DNA from: Thermohalobaculum sp951813525
Lineage (GTDB): Bacteria; Pseudomonadota; Alphaproteobacteria; Rhodobacterales; Rhodobacteraceae
Direction of reading: 5' to 3'
Assembly: GCA_951813525.2 (NCBI GenBank)
Contig: CATOTJ020000002.1
Location: forward strand, 124,001-188,000
DNA length: 64,000 nucleotides
The position numbers and the translations under genes are program-made. Under the pieces are notes generated by a model that was given only the letters and a program-made list of their open reading frames with translations, made no database searches and was not told the origin of the DNA. Position 1 is the first letter of the stretch. The number at the start of each line of letters is the position of its first letter. Below, piece after piece: positions 16,723 through 25,455 of the stretch.

Positions 16723-17894
16723 CCTTGGATCGGCCTTCGGTTCTGCCACCGAATTGGGCCAGCGCCGGGTTCGGGGTCTATGTCCATTGGCCGTTCTGCC
16801 GGGCGAAGTGCCCGTATTGCGACTTTAACAGCCATGTTCAGCGCGAGGTCGATCAGACGGCATTTGCCCGTGCGCTGGTGGCCGAGGCCGGGCATATGCG
16901 CGCGCTGACCGGGCCACGGGCAGTGGACACGGTATTCTTCGGCGGGGGCACACCCAGCTTGATGGAGGCAGGTACCGTCGGTCATGTCCTGTCGGCAATC
17001 GATCGGTTGTGGGGGATTGCCGCGGGGGCCGAGATTTCGCTGGAGGCAAATCCGACCAGCGTCGAAGCCGGACGTTTCCGGGGATATGCGGCGGCCGGGG
17101 TCAACCGCGTTTCGATGGGGGTACAGGCGCTGAACGATGCCGACCTTAAGGCGTTGGGCCGTCAGCACAGCGTCGCCGAGGCGGAAGCCGCCTTCGATGT
17201 CGCAAGATCCGTGTTCGACCGGGTCAGCTTTGACCTGATCTATGCCCGCATGGGCCAAAGCGTTGCGGATTGGGAGGCGGAACTGTCGCACGCGATTGCG
17301 ATGTCGGTCGATCACGTCTCGCTTTACCAATTGACGATCGAGCAGGGCACCCGGTTTGCCGAGCTTTACGCCCGTGGGCGGCTGCATGTTCCGGGCGATG
17401 TTCCAGCCGCGGAAATGTACGCCGTAACGCAGCAGATCTGCGAGGCAGCGGGAATGCCGGGATATGAGATTTCGAACCATGCCCGGCCCGGCGCCGAGAG
17501 CAGGCACAACCTGATTTACTGGCGCTATGGCGACTACGCCGGTATCGGCCCTGGGGCGCATGGCCGCATCACCAGGGATGCCGGCCGCCGGGCAATTTCG
17601 ACACGCCGTGATCCATCGGATTGGTTGGCCCAGGTTGCCAGCGCCGGTCATGGCATTGAAGCCAGCGAGACGCTTTTGGGCCCCGACCAGGCAACGGAGT
17701 ATCTGATGATGGGTCTGCGGCTGACCGAGGGCATCGATCTGGCAAGATTCGCGCGGATGGGCGGGCAGATCAATCAGGGGCGCCGCGATGATCTGGAGCG
17801 GATGGGTTTGATCGCCCGAAGCGCCGATCGTCTGACGGCTACGCGCGATGGGCGTATCGTCTTGAACAGTTTGATCGGTGAGTTGCTGTCCTGA
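16692..17894 (+). CDS. hemW: Radical SAM heme chaperone HemW
   Basis: A 400-residue radical SAM protein (formerly called oxygen-independent coproporphyrinogen III oxidase-like). The cluster motif FCRAKCPYC gives Cys36, Cys40 and Cys43, lacking the additional downstream cysteine of true HemN; FFGGGTPSLM and SLEANPTSVE follow, and the HemN C-terminal domain (YLMMGLRLTEGIDL) ends the protein. HemW inserts heme into target proteins. Starts at 16683 or 16692 both overlap the small membrane gene; 16692 is used, with low certainty between them. Confidence 0.92.
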   Translation: MVAADQTTHVTLDRPSVLPPNWASAGFGVYVHWPFCRAKCPYCDFNSHVQREVDQTAFARALVAEAGHMRALTGPRAVDTVFFGGGTPSLMEAGTVGHVLSAIDRLWGIAAGAEISLEANPTSVEAGRFRGYAAAGVNRVSMGVQALNDADLKALGRQHSVAEAEAAFDVARSVFDRVSFDLIYARMGQSVADWEAELSHAIAMSVDHVSLYQLTIEQGTRFAELYARGRLHVPGDVPAAEMYAVTQQICEAAGMPGYEISNHARPGAESRHNLIYWRYGDYAGIGPGAHGRITRDAGRRAISTRRDPSDWLAQVASAGHGIEASETLLGPDQATEYLMMGLRLTEGIDLARFARMGGQINQGRRDDLERMGLIARSADRLTATRDGRIVLNSLIGELLS

Positions 17895-17954
17895 GCCGAT
17901 GGACGCATTAGGTTCCTGCGGGTGCCAACGGGGCGTTCGCCGGGCGGTGTCAGC

Positions 17955-18350
17955 ATGGCGGCATTGGCAGGATTGAAGGGAGACGCGGTGCGATTGCTCT
18001 GGACCATGGCCGGTTGGGGGGCATTTGCGCTGGGTCTGTTGGGCGTATTCCTGCCGCTGCTGCCGACTGTCCCGTTCATGATCCTGGCGGCTTTTTGTTT
18101 TGCCCGGGGGTCAGACCGGTTTCACGACTGGCTCATGAACCACCCGCGGTTCGGTCCTGCGATCCATGATTGGCGGGCGCATGGTGCGATTTCGCGGCGC
18201 GGCAAGTTTCTTGCCGTCTGCGGGATCGTCCTGGCTTTTACGATGTCGGTGATTTTGGGCTTGAAATGGTGGGTGCTGGTGGTGCAGGCGGCGGTCTTGT
18301 GCTGCGTTGCCGTGTTCATTCTGACCCGTCCCGATGGACCCCGGAAATAG
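17955..18350 (+). CDS. DUF454 inner-membrane protein (YbaN-like)
   Basis: A 131-residue membrane protein with the DUF454 pattern LGLLGVFLPLLPTVPFMILA, then CFARGSDRFHDWLMNHPRFG and two further hydrophobic helices near the C-terminus (KFLAVCGIVLAFTMSVILGL; WVLVVQAAVLCCVAVFIL). Such proteins have about four membrane segments and no known biochemical role. ATG 17955 is preferred to a GTG 33 nt upstream because it removes a non-conserved proline/glycine lead. It ends 4 bp from the convergent mutS stop. Confidence 0.85.
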   Translation: MAALAGLKGDAVRLLWTMAGWGAFALGLLGVFLPLLPTVPFMILAAFCFARGSDRFHDWLMNHPRFGPAIHDWRAHGAISRRGKFLAVCGIVLAFTMSVILGLKWWVLVVQAAVLCCVAVFILTRPDGPRK

Positions 18351-18354
18351 GCGC

Positions 18355-21042
18355 TTAGTTTTCGATCAATCCCTTGAGATCGTACAGAATTTCCAAAGCT
18401 TCGCGGGGCGAGAGCGTATCGGGGTGAATGTCGCGCAGCCGCTCGTCAACCGCTGACGATGCTGCTCGAGCAGGGGCCATTGGTGTCGGAACGTGCGCCG
18501 CAAAGAGCGGCAGGTCCTGCGCCAGGGCCGCGGCTGCGCCGGTGCCTTCGCGGGCGCCTTCCTCAAGACGTTCCAGCACGTCGCGGGCGCGCTCGACCAC
18601 CGCATTTGGCAGGCCCGCCAACTGGGCGACCTGCACGCCGTAGGAACGGTCGGCGGCGCCCGGCCGCACTTCGTGCAGAAAAATTACCTCGCCCTGCCAT
18701 TCGCGAACAGCAACGGTCGCAGGCGCAAGTTGGTCCAAGGTTTCGCAGAGGCCGGTCAACTCGTGATAGTGCGTCGCGAAAAGTCCGCGACACTGGTTGA
18801 CCTCGTGCAAATGCTCCAATGTTGCCCAGGCGATGGACAATCCGTCCCACGTCGCGGTTCCGCGCCCGATCTCGTCCAGAATCACCAGCGCCCTTGGCCC
18901 GGCCTGGTTCAGGATGGCCGCTGTTTCGACCATTTCGACCATGAAGGTCGATCGGCCCCGCGCCAGATCGTCGGCCGCGCCGACCCGCGAAAACAGCTGA
19001 TCGACGATGCCGATATTCGCAAATGCGGCCGGTACGAACATGCCGGCCTGTGCCAGAATCGCAATCAGGGCGTTCTGTCGAAGAAAGGTCGATTTCCCGG
19101 CCATGTTCGGCCCTGTCAGAAGCCAAAGCGGCGCTGGACCGGCGGGATCGGCACCCAGATCGCAGTCGTTTGCGACAAAACTTTCCCCGGTGCGCTTCAA
19201 AGCCTGTTCAACAACCGGATGACGCCCGCCGTCGATGGCAAAGGTCCGGTCGGGGCTGATGCGGGGGCGGGTCCATGCCTCTTCGATGGCCAGCGTCGCA
19301 CACGCGGCGGCGACATCGATTTCTGCCAAGGCCCTGGCGGTTCCCGCAATGGCGGACTGCATCTCGAGTATGGTGGTCCGTAACGCCTTGAAGTGCTGCA
19401 ACTCGATTTCCAGCGCCCTGGCACCGGCATTGACGATTTTGGTTTCCAACTCTGACAGCTCGACAGTCGTAAAACGCACGGCATTGGCCAGCGTCTGGCG
19501 GTGAATGAAGGTGCCGGACAGTGGCTCGGTTGTCATCTTTTCGGCGTGAACTGCCGTAACCTCGACGAAATAGCCCAAAACATTGTTGTGGCGGATCTTC
19601 AGCGCCTGAATGCCGGTCTGCCGGGCATAGTCCGCCTGCATCGTCGCGATCACGCCGCGCCCTTCGTCCCGCAGTTTTCGCGCCTCGTCCAGATAGACGT
19701 CATAACCATCTGCGATAAAGCCGCCATCCCGCGCCAGAAGTGGCGGTTCAGCGGCCAAAGCAGCGTCCATCAAGCGAAGCAGATCCTCGTGACCGAGCAG
19801 GGCGGCGGTCAGCGGCGCCATCGGATCGTCGAGACCGCCCGCAGCCTCGATCTTTGCGGCGATCGCCATGGCGCCGGTCAACCCGGTGCGCACCGCGCCC
19901 ATATCGCGCGGCCCGCCGCGCTCGAGCGCGAGGCGAGAGAGCGCGCGTTCAATTTCGGGAACCGCCTTAAGCTCGGACCGCAGATCTTCGGTCAGACCTG
20001 TGTTGCGGACCAGATGGTCCACCAGGTCCAGGCGCGATGCAATTGCTGCGGTGTCGGTCAGCGGTGCGGAGAGGCGTATCTCCAACAGCCGCGCCCCGGA
20101 TCCGGTCTGGGTCCGGTCGACTGCCGCGATCAATGATCCGGACCGCCCGCCGGACAGCGCCTGCGTTAATTCCAGATTGCGCCGGGTCGCGGCATCGATC
20201 CGCATGGTTCCGCCTGGGACCTCGCGTACCGGCGGCTTCAAAAGCGGCAGGCGGCCTTTCTGGGTGATCTCCAGATAGTCGGCCAGCGCCCCAAGTGCCG
20301 CCATTTCCGGCCGTTCGAAGGCGCCGAACGCGTCGAGCGAGGCGACCCGGAAAAGGTTGACAAGGCGTGCCTCGGCCGACGCGCTGTCAAAGCTGGCGGC
20401 GCCCATTGGCGTGGCGACGCCGCTTGCGTCTTCGATTTGCGCCATCAGCGCGTCGTCTTCATAGTCTGTGTCCAGGATCAGCACCTCGCGCGGGGCGATC
20501 CGGGCCAGCATCGGCCCCAGCATAGGCCGGGCCAGACGCGCGACGATCAGATCCCCGGTCGAGACATCGGCCCAGGCCAGCGCGCCATTGCCGCGAATTT
20601 CGGCCCAGGCGGCCAGAAAATTGTGGCGCCGCGCGTCCAGCAGCGTTTCTTCGGTCAGCGTTCCGGGGGTGACGACACGCGTGACTTCACGTTTGACGAC
20701 GGCCTTGGAGCCTCGTTTCTTCGCCTCTTCCGGGCTTTCAACCTGATCGCAGACCGCGACGCGAAACCCTTTGCGGATCAGCGTCAGCAGATAGTTGTTG
20801 GCGGCATGGGCCGGAACGCCGCACATCGGGATATCGTCGCCGCCATGTTTGCCGCGTTTGGTCAGTGCGATGTCCAAAGCGGCCGATGCGGCGACCGCAT
20901 CGTCGAAAAACATCTCGTAGAAGTCGCCCATCTGAAAGAACAAAAGACAGTCGGGATGCGCCTGTTTCGTCTCGAAATACTGCACCATCGACGGCGTGAC
21001 GCCTGCGGGCGGGGATTTCGGTGGCGGCGTCTTCACTGACAT
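18355..21042 (-). CDS. mutS: DNA mismatch repair protein MutS
   Basis: An 895-residue mismatch sensor. The mismatch-binding loop near the N-terminus is visible as LLFFQMGDFYEMFFDDA (the F-x-E pair), followed by the connector, core and clamp domains, and the ATPase with Walker A GPNMAGKSTFLRQ, Walker B LVILDEIGRGT and the THYHELTGL segment. It recognises base mismatches and short loops and recruits MutL. The length is slightly above the usual 850-880. It is divergent from the caspase gene across 181 bp. Confidence 0.97.
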   Translation of the reverse strand: MSVKTPPPKSPPAGVTPSMVQYFETKQAHPDCLLFFQMGDFYEMFFDDAVAASAALDIALTKRGKHGGDDIPMCGVPAHAANNYLLTLIRKGFRVAVCDQVESPEEAKKRGSKAVVKREVTRVVTPGTLTEETLLDARRHNFLAAWAEIRGNGALAWADVSTGDLIVARLARPMLGPMLARIAPREVLILDTDYEDDALMAQIEDASGVATPMGAASFDSASAEARLVNLFRVASLDAFGAFERPEMAALGALADYLEITQKGRLPLLKPPVREVPGGTMRIDAATRRNLELTQALSGGRSGSLIAAVDRTQTGSGARLLEIRLSAPLTDTAAIASRLDLVDHLVRNTGLTEDLRSELKAVPEIERALSRLALERGGPRDMGAVRTGLTGAMAIAAKIEAAGGLDDPMAPLTAALLGHEDLLRLMDAALAAEPPLLARDGGFIADGYDVYLDEARKLRDEGRGVIATMQADYARQTGIQALKIRHNNVLGYFVEVTAVHAEKMTTEPLSGTFIHRQTLANAVRFTTVELSELETKIVNAGARALEIELQHFKALRTTILEMQSAIAGTARALAEIDVAAACATLAIEEAWTRPRISPDRTFAIDGGRHPVVEQALKRTGESFVANDCDLGADPAGPAPLWLLTGPNMAGKSTFLRQNALIAILAQAGMFVPAAFANIGIVDQLFSRVGAADDLARGRSTFMVEMVETAAILNQAGPRALVILDEIGRGTATWDGLSIAWATLEHLHEVNQCRGLFATHYHELTGLCETLDQLAPATVAVREWQGEVIFLHEVRPGAADRSYGVQVAQLAGLPNAVVERARDVLERLEEGAREGTGAAAALAQDLPLFAAHVPTPMAPARAASSAVDERLRDIHPDTLSPREALEILYDLKGLIEN

Positions 21043-21223
21043 GGACAGTCCGGTATCGCGGGGCCGCCTTCGATACCACGCCCGGCCGCCGAAGCAACAG
21101 GGCGGACAGGGTGTACGGAACAGGTACCGATCGGCGGTTCACGAATGACCTGGCGCAAGGTAGGGTCCGGGCGGGGGTCACTGGGACAATCGGACCTCGA
21201 TGGGTCAAAATCGGAGGCGGGAC

Positions 21224-22636
21224 ATGCGCTGGCTGTTTCTAGCGGCAATGATGGTCGTCATGTCGGGTAGCGGATCAACAGCCGCCGCGCGCTCGCTGGC
21301 GCTGATCATCGGCAATGACAGTTACGCGTCGATCCCGAAACTGTCCAAGGCCCGGTCCGATGCCACCGGGTATGCGCAGTATTTCAAGGCGCAGGGGTTC
21401 GAAACCCATGTTCACACCGATCTGGATTCGAAGGGCGCTTTGATCGCGCTGTCCGCATTCTTGGACCAGATCGAGCCGGGCGATACGGTTGCCTTTGTTT
21501 TTTCCGGCCATGGGTGGAGTGACGGGCGCGAGAATTATCTTCTGCCGGTCGATATCTCGTCGACCGGCTCGCAGACGCTGTTCAAACGCCAAAGCATCGC
21601 GGTCCAGAACGGCGTGAACGGTATCGTTGACGAGATTGCCCAACGCGGTGCCCGCCTGACCTTGGTCGTGATCGATGCCTGCCGGAACAATCCATTCACA
21701 TCGAAAGATCGCACCCGGTCCGTTGGTGTCGCGCGGGGTTTGGTCAGCGAAGTTGCGCCCGAAGGGACGTTCATCGCCTTTTCTGCCGGTGCCGGGCAGA
21801 CCGCATTGGACGCAGTGTCGGACAATGATCCTTCACCCTATTCGGTGTTCACGCGCAATTTTCTGAAGCAGCTGAAGAAGCCGCAGGACCTGCAATCTGC
21901 GTTCAAGGCAACGCAACTGGCGGTCAGCGAATTGGCGCGCGGGATCGGCCATGACCAAAGGCCGGCCTATTATGACGAGGTGGTCGGCAAGGCCTGTCTC
22001 AGCGACAATTGCGATGGCGTGATTCTGCCCCAGACCGGTGGCGACGGCGACAAAGATAACAATGTGACCGGCAGTGCTGACACGGCCCGGATGACACTGG
22101 CCGTTCAGACATGGGAGTATTTTAAGGACACGAAAGACCCGATCGCGCTGGAGGCCTTTGCCGAGGAATTTGCCGACACACCGATTGCCGCCTTGGCGCG
22201 GTCGCGCATTCGGGCGCTGCGCCGCGACGGAACGGCGCCTGAGGACCCGGCGACCGAACATTCGGAAGACCACGAAGATCGCGATGACGAGAACGAGCGG
22301 ATAACCTCGGTCACGCCGCCGATTAAGCCGCCCGTCAGGCCGCAGAACACACCGGACCGCGCCCCGACCGCGCCTGTGGACAAGCTTCCGGACTGGTGCC
22401 CGCGCGCGTCGACGTCGACAGAAATCGCGATTTGTTCGACGCCCGAGCTTGCCCGGTTGGATGTCACGCTGGCCAAGCTTTATACCGCCAAACGCCAAAG
22501 CACCTATAACGACCTGTCGCGCGAGGCGTTGCGCAATGATCAGCGTGCCTGGCTGAAAGCGCGTAATCGCTGCCGGGGCAACCGGCGCTGTGTCGAGCGG
22601 CAATATCTGCGGCGGATTGAAGAGCTGCGTTACTAG
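21224..22636 (+). CDS. Secreted caspase-like (C14) protein with C-terminal LprI-type domain
   Basis: A 470-residue exported protein. The signal peptide (MRWLFLAAMMVVMSGSG, then AAARS) leads into a C14 peptidase domain: RSLALIIGNDSYASIPKL, the catalytic His96 in FVFSGHGWSD and Cys153 in VVIDACRNNPF. After about residue 270 comes a variable acidic and proline-rich linker. The last 80 residues (WCPRASTSTEIAICSTPELA onward) form a cysteine-containing LprI/DUF1311-like domain. Both catalytic residues are intact. The ATG at 21224 follows TCGGAGGCGGGAC; the longer frame from 21200 would spoil the signal peptide. Periplasmic bacterial caspase homologues are of unknown role; the fusion suggests envelope function. 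Confidence 0.85.
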   Translation: MRWLFLAAMMVVMSGSGSTAAARSLALIIGNDSYASIPKLSKARSDATGYAQYFKAQGFETHVHTDLDSKGALIALSAFLDQIEPGDTVAFVFSGHGWSDGRENYLLPVDISSTGSQTLFKRQSIAVQNGVNGIVDEIAQRGARLTLVVIDACRNNPFTSKDRTRSVGVARGLVSEVAPEGTFIAFSAGAGQTALDAVSDNDPSPYSVFTRNFLKQLKKPQDLQSAFKATQLAVSELARGIGHDQRPAYYDEVVGKACLSDNCDGVILPQTGGDGDKDNNVTGSADTARMTLAVQTWEYFKDTKDPIALEAFAEEFADTPIAALARSRIRALRRDGTAPEDPATEHSEDHEDRDDENERITSVTPPIKPPVRPQNTPDRAPTAPVDKLPDWCPRASTSTEIAICSTPELARLDVTLAKLYTAKRQSTYNDLSREALRNDQRAWLKARNRCRGNRRCVERQYLRRIEELRY

Positions 22637-22981
22637 GGTCTCCATCCGTAGGCCCGAAGACGCACCCCGGCCTTCGTGATATCAGGGCTGAGGACTTGGT
22701 AGGGCAAGCCTTTGAGAGTGTGGCCGGACTGATGCTGTCGGCCCGGCGTTCGTTCCGGCACCCGCCGTGGCAAACACGAATCGCCCCTTCTTTGGTCTGC
22801 AAACAACCCGGAGGTGTGGGGACAAGGCCCCGAATTCTGTTCCGGCCCTGCGTGGTTGAGCGGCAAATTCCGCGCTCTGGCATCTGGCATACCAGAAACC
22901 ACTTGAACGGGGGTCCGCGGATGATAGATGCTGTCACAATGAAGCTGCTGCCATCGACCGGCAGCTATCTCGGGAGAGATC
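22637..22981. other. 345-bp intergenic region before the oxalate operon
   Basis: No convincing gene. It holds the GntR-type palindrome at 22883-22896 and must contain the operon promoter. On the minus strand the first part (about 22636-22800) can be read as a peptide ending LKGLPYQVLSPDITKAGV, which faintly recalls the PNQVW-x-x-DIT region of IS3-family transposases; this could be a decayed relic or chance. Open frames on both strands here overlap each other and lack ribosome binding sites. Confidence 0.5.
22883..22896. promoter_or_regulatory. Putative operator of the GntR/FCD regulator, copy 1
   Basis: TCTGGCATACCAGA is a 14-bp near-perfect palindrome (one mismatched central pair) about 86 bp before the regulator gene. 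The core matches the second site at 30689-30704. FCD-type GntR proteins bind such short TGG-T-A-CCA palindromes as dimers. Its position predicts autoregulation of the gntR-oxc-frc operon. Confidence 0.65.
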
Positions 22982-23683
22982 GTGGCGACGGAACTTAAGC
23001 TGCAACCTGTCGATGGCTCGTTCAGTCTGAAAGAGCACATTCATGGCGTGCTCAAACGGTCGATCATGGATCTCGACCTTTACGACCCGGCAACCAATCT
23101 CAGAATGGACGAGCGCACGCTGGCCGAACAACTTGGTATCTCGCGCACGCCGATCCGTGAGGCGATCATGCGTCTGGAGCAGGAAGGGTTCGTCGAGATC
23201 CAGGCCCGCCGCGGTGTCTTTATCAAACGAAAGTCGCTCGACGAGATATTAGAGATGATCATGGTCTGGGCGGCGCTGGAATCGATGGCCGCGCGCCTGG
23301 CCTGCGCCGAGGCCAGCGACGAAGAGATCGCTGAACTGCGCCGCATCGGTGCGCGCTATACCAAGGACAAGGCGAAGGCGAATATCAGCGAATATTCAGA
23401 GGCGAATATTGAATTTCACCTTTGCATCTTAGGGCTGTCGAAATGCGCGATGTTGCAGGATATCGCGGAAGGTCTTTTCACCCATCTGAAGGCTGTGCGC
23501 CGACGCGGATTGGCCGACACCGCGCGGGCAGACAGGTCGGTTGTCGATCATATGAACATTATCGAAGCGATCGAAGATCGCGACGCCAACCTGGCCGGTG
23601 ATCTGGTCCGCGAACATACGTTGCGGCTGCATGAATACATTCGGCGCACTTGGAAACACATCGCCGGCGAACCGGCGGCTTGA
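22982..23683 (+). CDS. GntR-family regulator, FCD (FadR) subfamily
   Basis: A 233-residue regulator. The N-terminal winged helix carries LYDPATNLRMDERTLAEQLG and SRTPIREAIMRLEQEGFVEI, the GntR signature. Residues from about 85 on form the all-helical FCD ligand domain (MVWAALESMAARLACAEA; DRSVVDHMNIIEAIEDRD), which commonly binds small carboxylates through a metal. The start is GTG at 22982, preceded by CGGGAGAGATC. It is the first gene of the oxalate operon, 13 nt before oxc. Inferred role: ligand-responsive control of this operon and of the transporter operon, through the shared palindrome. Confidence 0.9.
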   Translation: MATELKLQPVDGSFSLKEHIHGVLKRSIMDLDLYDPATNLRMDERTLAEQLGISRTPIREAIMRLEQEGFVEIQARRGVFIKRKSLDEILEMIMVWAALESMAARLACAEASDEEIAELRRIGARYTKDKAKANISEYSEANIEFHLCILGLSKCAMLQDIAEGLFTHLKAVRRRGLADTARADRSVVDHMNIIEAIEDRDANLAGDLVREHTLRLHEYIRRTWKHIAGEPAA

Positions 23684-23696
23684 GAGGGAGAGCGAT

Positions 23697-25406
23697 ATGG
23701 CAACGGCCCCGGAGATGGAACAGGAACTGACTGACGGGTTCCATTTGGTTATCGATGCGCTGCGGCTGAATGGGATCGAAACCATTTACCATGTTCCCGG
23801 GATCCCCGTGACCGATCTTGGCCGGATGATGCAGGCCGAAGGGATGCGTGTCATCTCGTTCCGCCATGAATCGAATGCGGGGAACGCTGCAGCGATCGCG
23901 GGGTACCTGACGAAGAAACCGGGTGTTTGCCTGACCGTTTCAGCGCCGGGATTTCTGAACGGATTGGTCTCGTTGTCCCATGCAACCACGAATTGCTGGC
24001 CGATGATCCTGATTTCCGGATCGTCCGAGCGCGAGATCGTGGACCTGCAAAAGGGCGATTACGAGGAGATGGACCAACTGGCGATTGCCAAACCCTTGTG
24101 CAAGGCCGCGTATCGGATCCTTCATGCCGAAGATATCGGTCTGGGTATTGCCCGGGCCGTGCGCGCGGCATGTTCGGGCCGGCCGGGCGGGGTTTATCTG
24201 GATCTGCCCGCCTCGCTGCTGGGTCAGGCGATGGACGCGTTGGAAGGTGAGCAATCGCTTATCAAGGTGATTGACCCGGCGCCTGCGCAGATCCCGGGGC
24301 CGGAAGCGATCGACCGGGCTTTGGATGTTCTGAAAGGTGCAAAAAAGCCGCTGATCATATTGGGCAAGGGCGCAGCATATGCCCAGTGCGATGCCAAGGT
24401 TCGTGCCTTCGTCGAGAAGACCGGCGCACCCTATATCGCCATGTCGATGGCCAAGGGACTGCTGCCGGATGACCACGATCAGTATGCCGGGGCTGCGCGC
24501 TCGCTTGTGTTGAGAGACTCCGATTGCGTCATGCTGATCGGCGCCCGGTTGAACTGGCTGCTGAGCCACGGAAAGGGCAAGCAATGGGGCGCGCCCCGGT
24601 CGAAGCAATTCGTCCACATTGATATCGATCCGAAAGAGATGGATTCGAACCAGCCAATCGCAGGACCTTTGGTCGGTGATATCGAGAGCACGCTGGATGC
24701 GCTGATGGCCAAGATGGACGGCTGGGAACAGCCTTCGGCCGATTGGATCGGTGCCGTGCGCGAAAAGGCCGAGGGGAATGTCGCCAAGATGGCGCCGCGT
24801 CTTCACAACAACAACGTTCCAATGGACTTTCACGGGGCGCTGGGCCGGTTGAAGCGGATCTTTAGCGATAACCCCGATGCCATTCTGGTGAACGAGGGGG
24901 CGAACACACTGGACTTTGCGCGTTCGGTTATCGACATGGCCAAGCCGCGCAAGCGATTGGATGTCGGTACCTGGGGCGTTATGGGCATCGGTATGGGCAC
25001 CGCGATTGCCGCGGCTGTTGAAACCGGGCAACCGGTGGTCGCCGTCGAAGGGGACAGTGCATTCGGGTTCAGCGGAATGGAGGTCGAGACGATCTGCCGG
25101 TACAATCTGCCGATCTGCGTCGTCGTTTTTAACAACTCGGGGATCTATCGCGGTACCGACACAGATCCGACCGGACGCGATCCCGGGACGACCGTTTTTG
25201 TCCCCGAGGCGAAGTACGACATGATGATGCAGGCTTTTGGCGGCGACGGCGTTACCGCGCGCAGCCCGGACGATCTGGAACGTGCCGTGCGCGATGCGAT
25301 TGCATCCGGCAGGCCGACATTGGTCAATGCAATTATCGACCCGGAAGCAGGCACCGAGTCGGGCCGGATCGGAAACCTGAACCCGCAGAGCGTGGTCAAG
25401 AAATAG
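23697..25406 (+). CDS. oxc: Oxalyl-CoA decarboxylase
   Basis: A 569-residue thiamine-diphosphate enzyme converting oxalyl-CoA to formyl-CoA and CO2. It follows the Oxalobacter formigenes enzyme almost motif by motif: ELTDGFHLVIDALRLNGI, the cofactor-activating Glu58 in SFRHE, GVCLTVSAPGFLNG, and the active-site Tyr122-Glu123 in GDYEEMDQ. The C-terminal diphosphate site is GDSAFGFSGMEVETICRYNL. The length matches the family (about 565). GAGAGGGAGAGCGAT precedes the ATG at 23697; the longer frame would overlap gntR. It is cytoplasmic, and acts in a cycle with the CoA-transferase encoded next. Confidence 0.95.
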   Translation: MATAPEMEQELTDGFHLVIDALRLNGIETIYHVPGIPVTDLGRMMQAEGMRVISFRHESNAGNAAAIAGYLTKKPGVCLTVSAPGFLNGLVSLSHATTNCWPMILISGSSEREIVDLQKGDYEEMDQLAIAKPLCKAAYRILHAEDIGLGIARAVRAACSGRPGGVYLDLPASLLGQAMDALEGEQSLIKVIDPAPAQIPGPEAIDRALDVLKGAKKPLIILGKGAAYAQCDAKVRAFVEKTGAPYIAMSMAKGLLPDDHDQYAGAARSLVLRDSDCVMLIGARLNWLLSHGKGKQWGAPRSKQFVHIDIDPKEMDSNQPIAGPLVGDIESTLDALMAKMDGWEQPSADWIGAVREKAEGNVAKMAPRLHNNNVPMDFHGALGRLKRIFSDNPDAILVNEGANTLDFARSVIDMAKPRKRLDVGTWGVMGIGMGTAIAAAVETGQPVVAVEGDSAFGFSGMEVETICRYNLPICVVVFNNSGIYRGTDTDPTGRDPGTTVFVPEAKYDMMMQAFGGDGVTARSPDDLERAVRDAIASGRPTLVNAIIDPEAGTESGRIGNLNPQSVVKK

Positions 25407-25455
25407 CGATGGGCGATGCGCCGTCCGACGAAACAACGAGCTTTGGAGACACCCC

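Noticed and set aside
21395..21412. A GGTTCGAAACC-like string suggesting a tRNA T-arm
   Set aside because: It is inside the caspase coding region and no acceptor or anticodon stem can be built around it.
22696..22998. A 100-codon plus-strand frame before gntR
   Set aside because: It would cover the putative operator and overlap the gntR start, and its sequence resembles no protein family.
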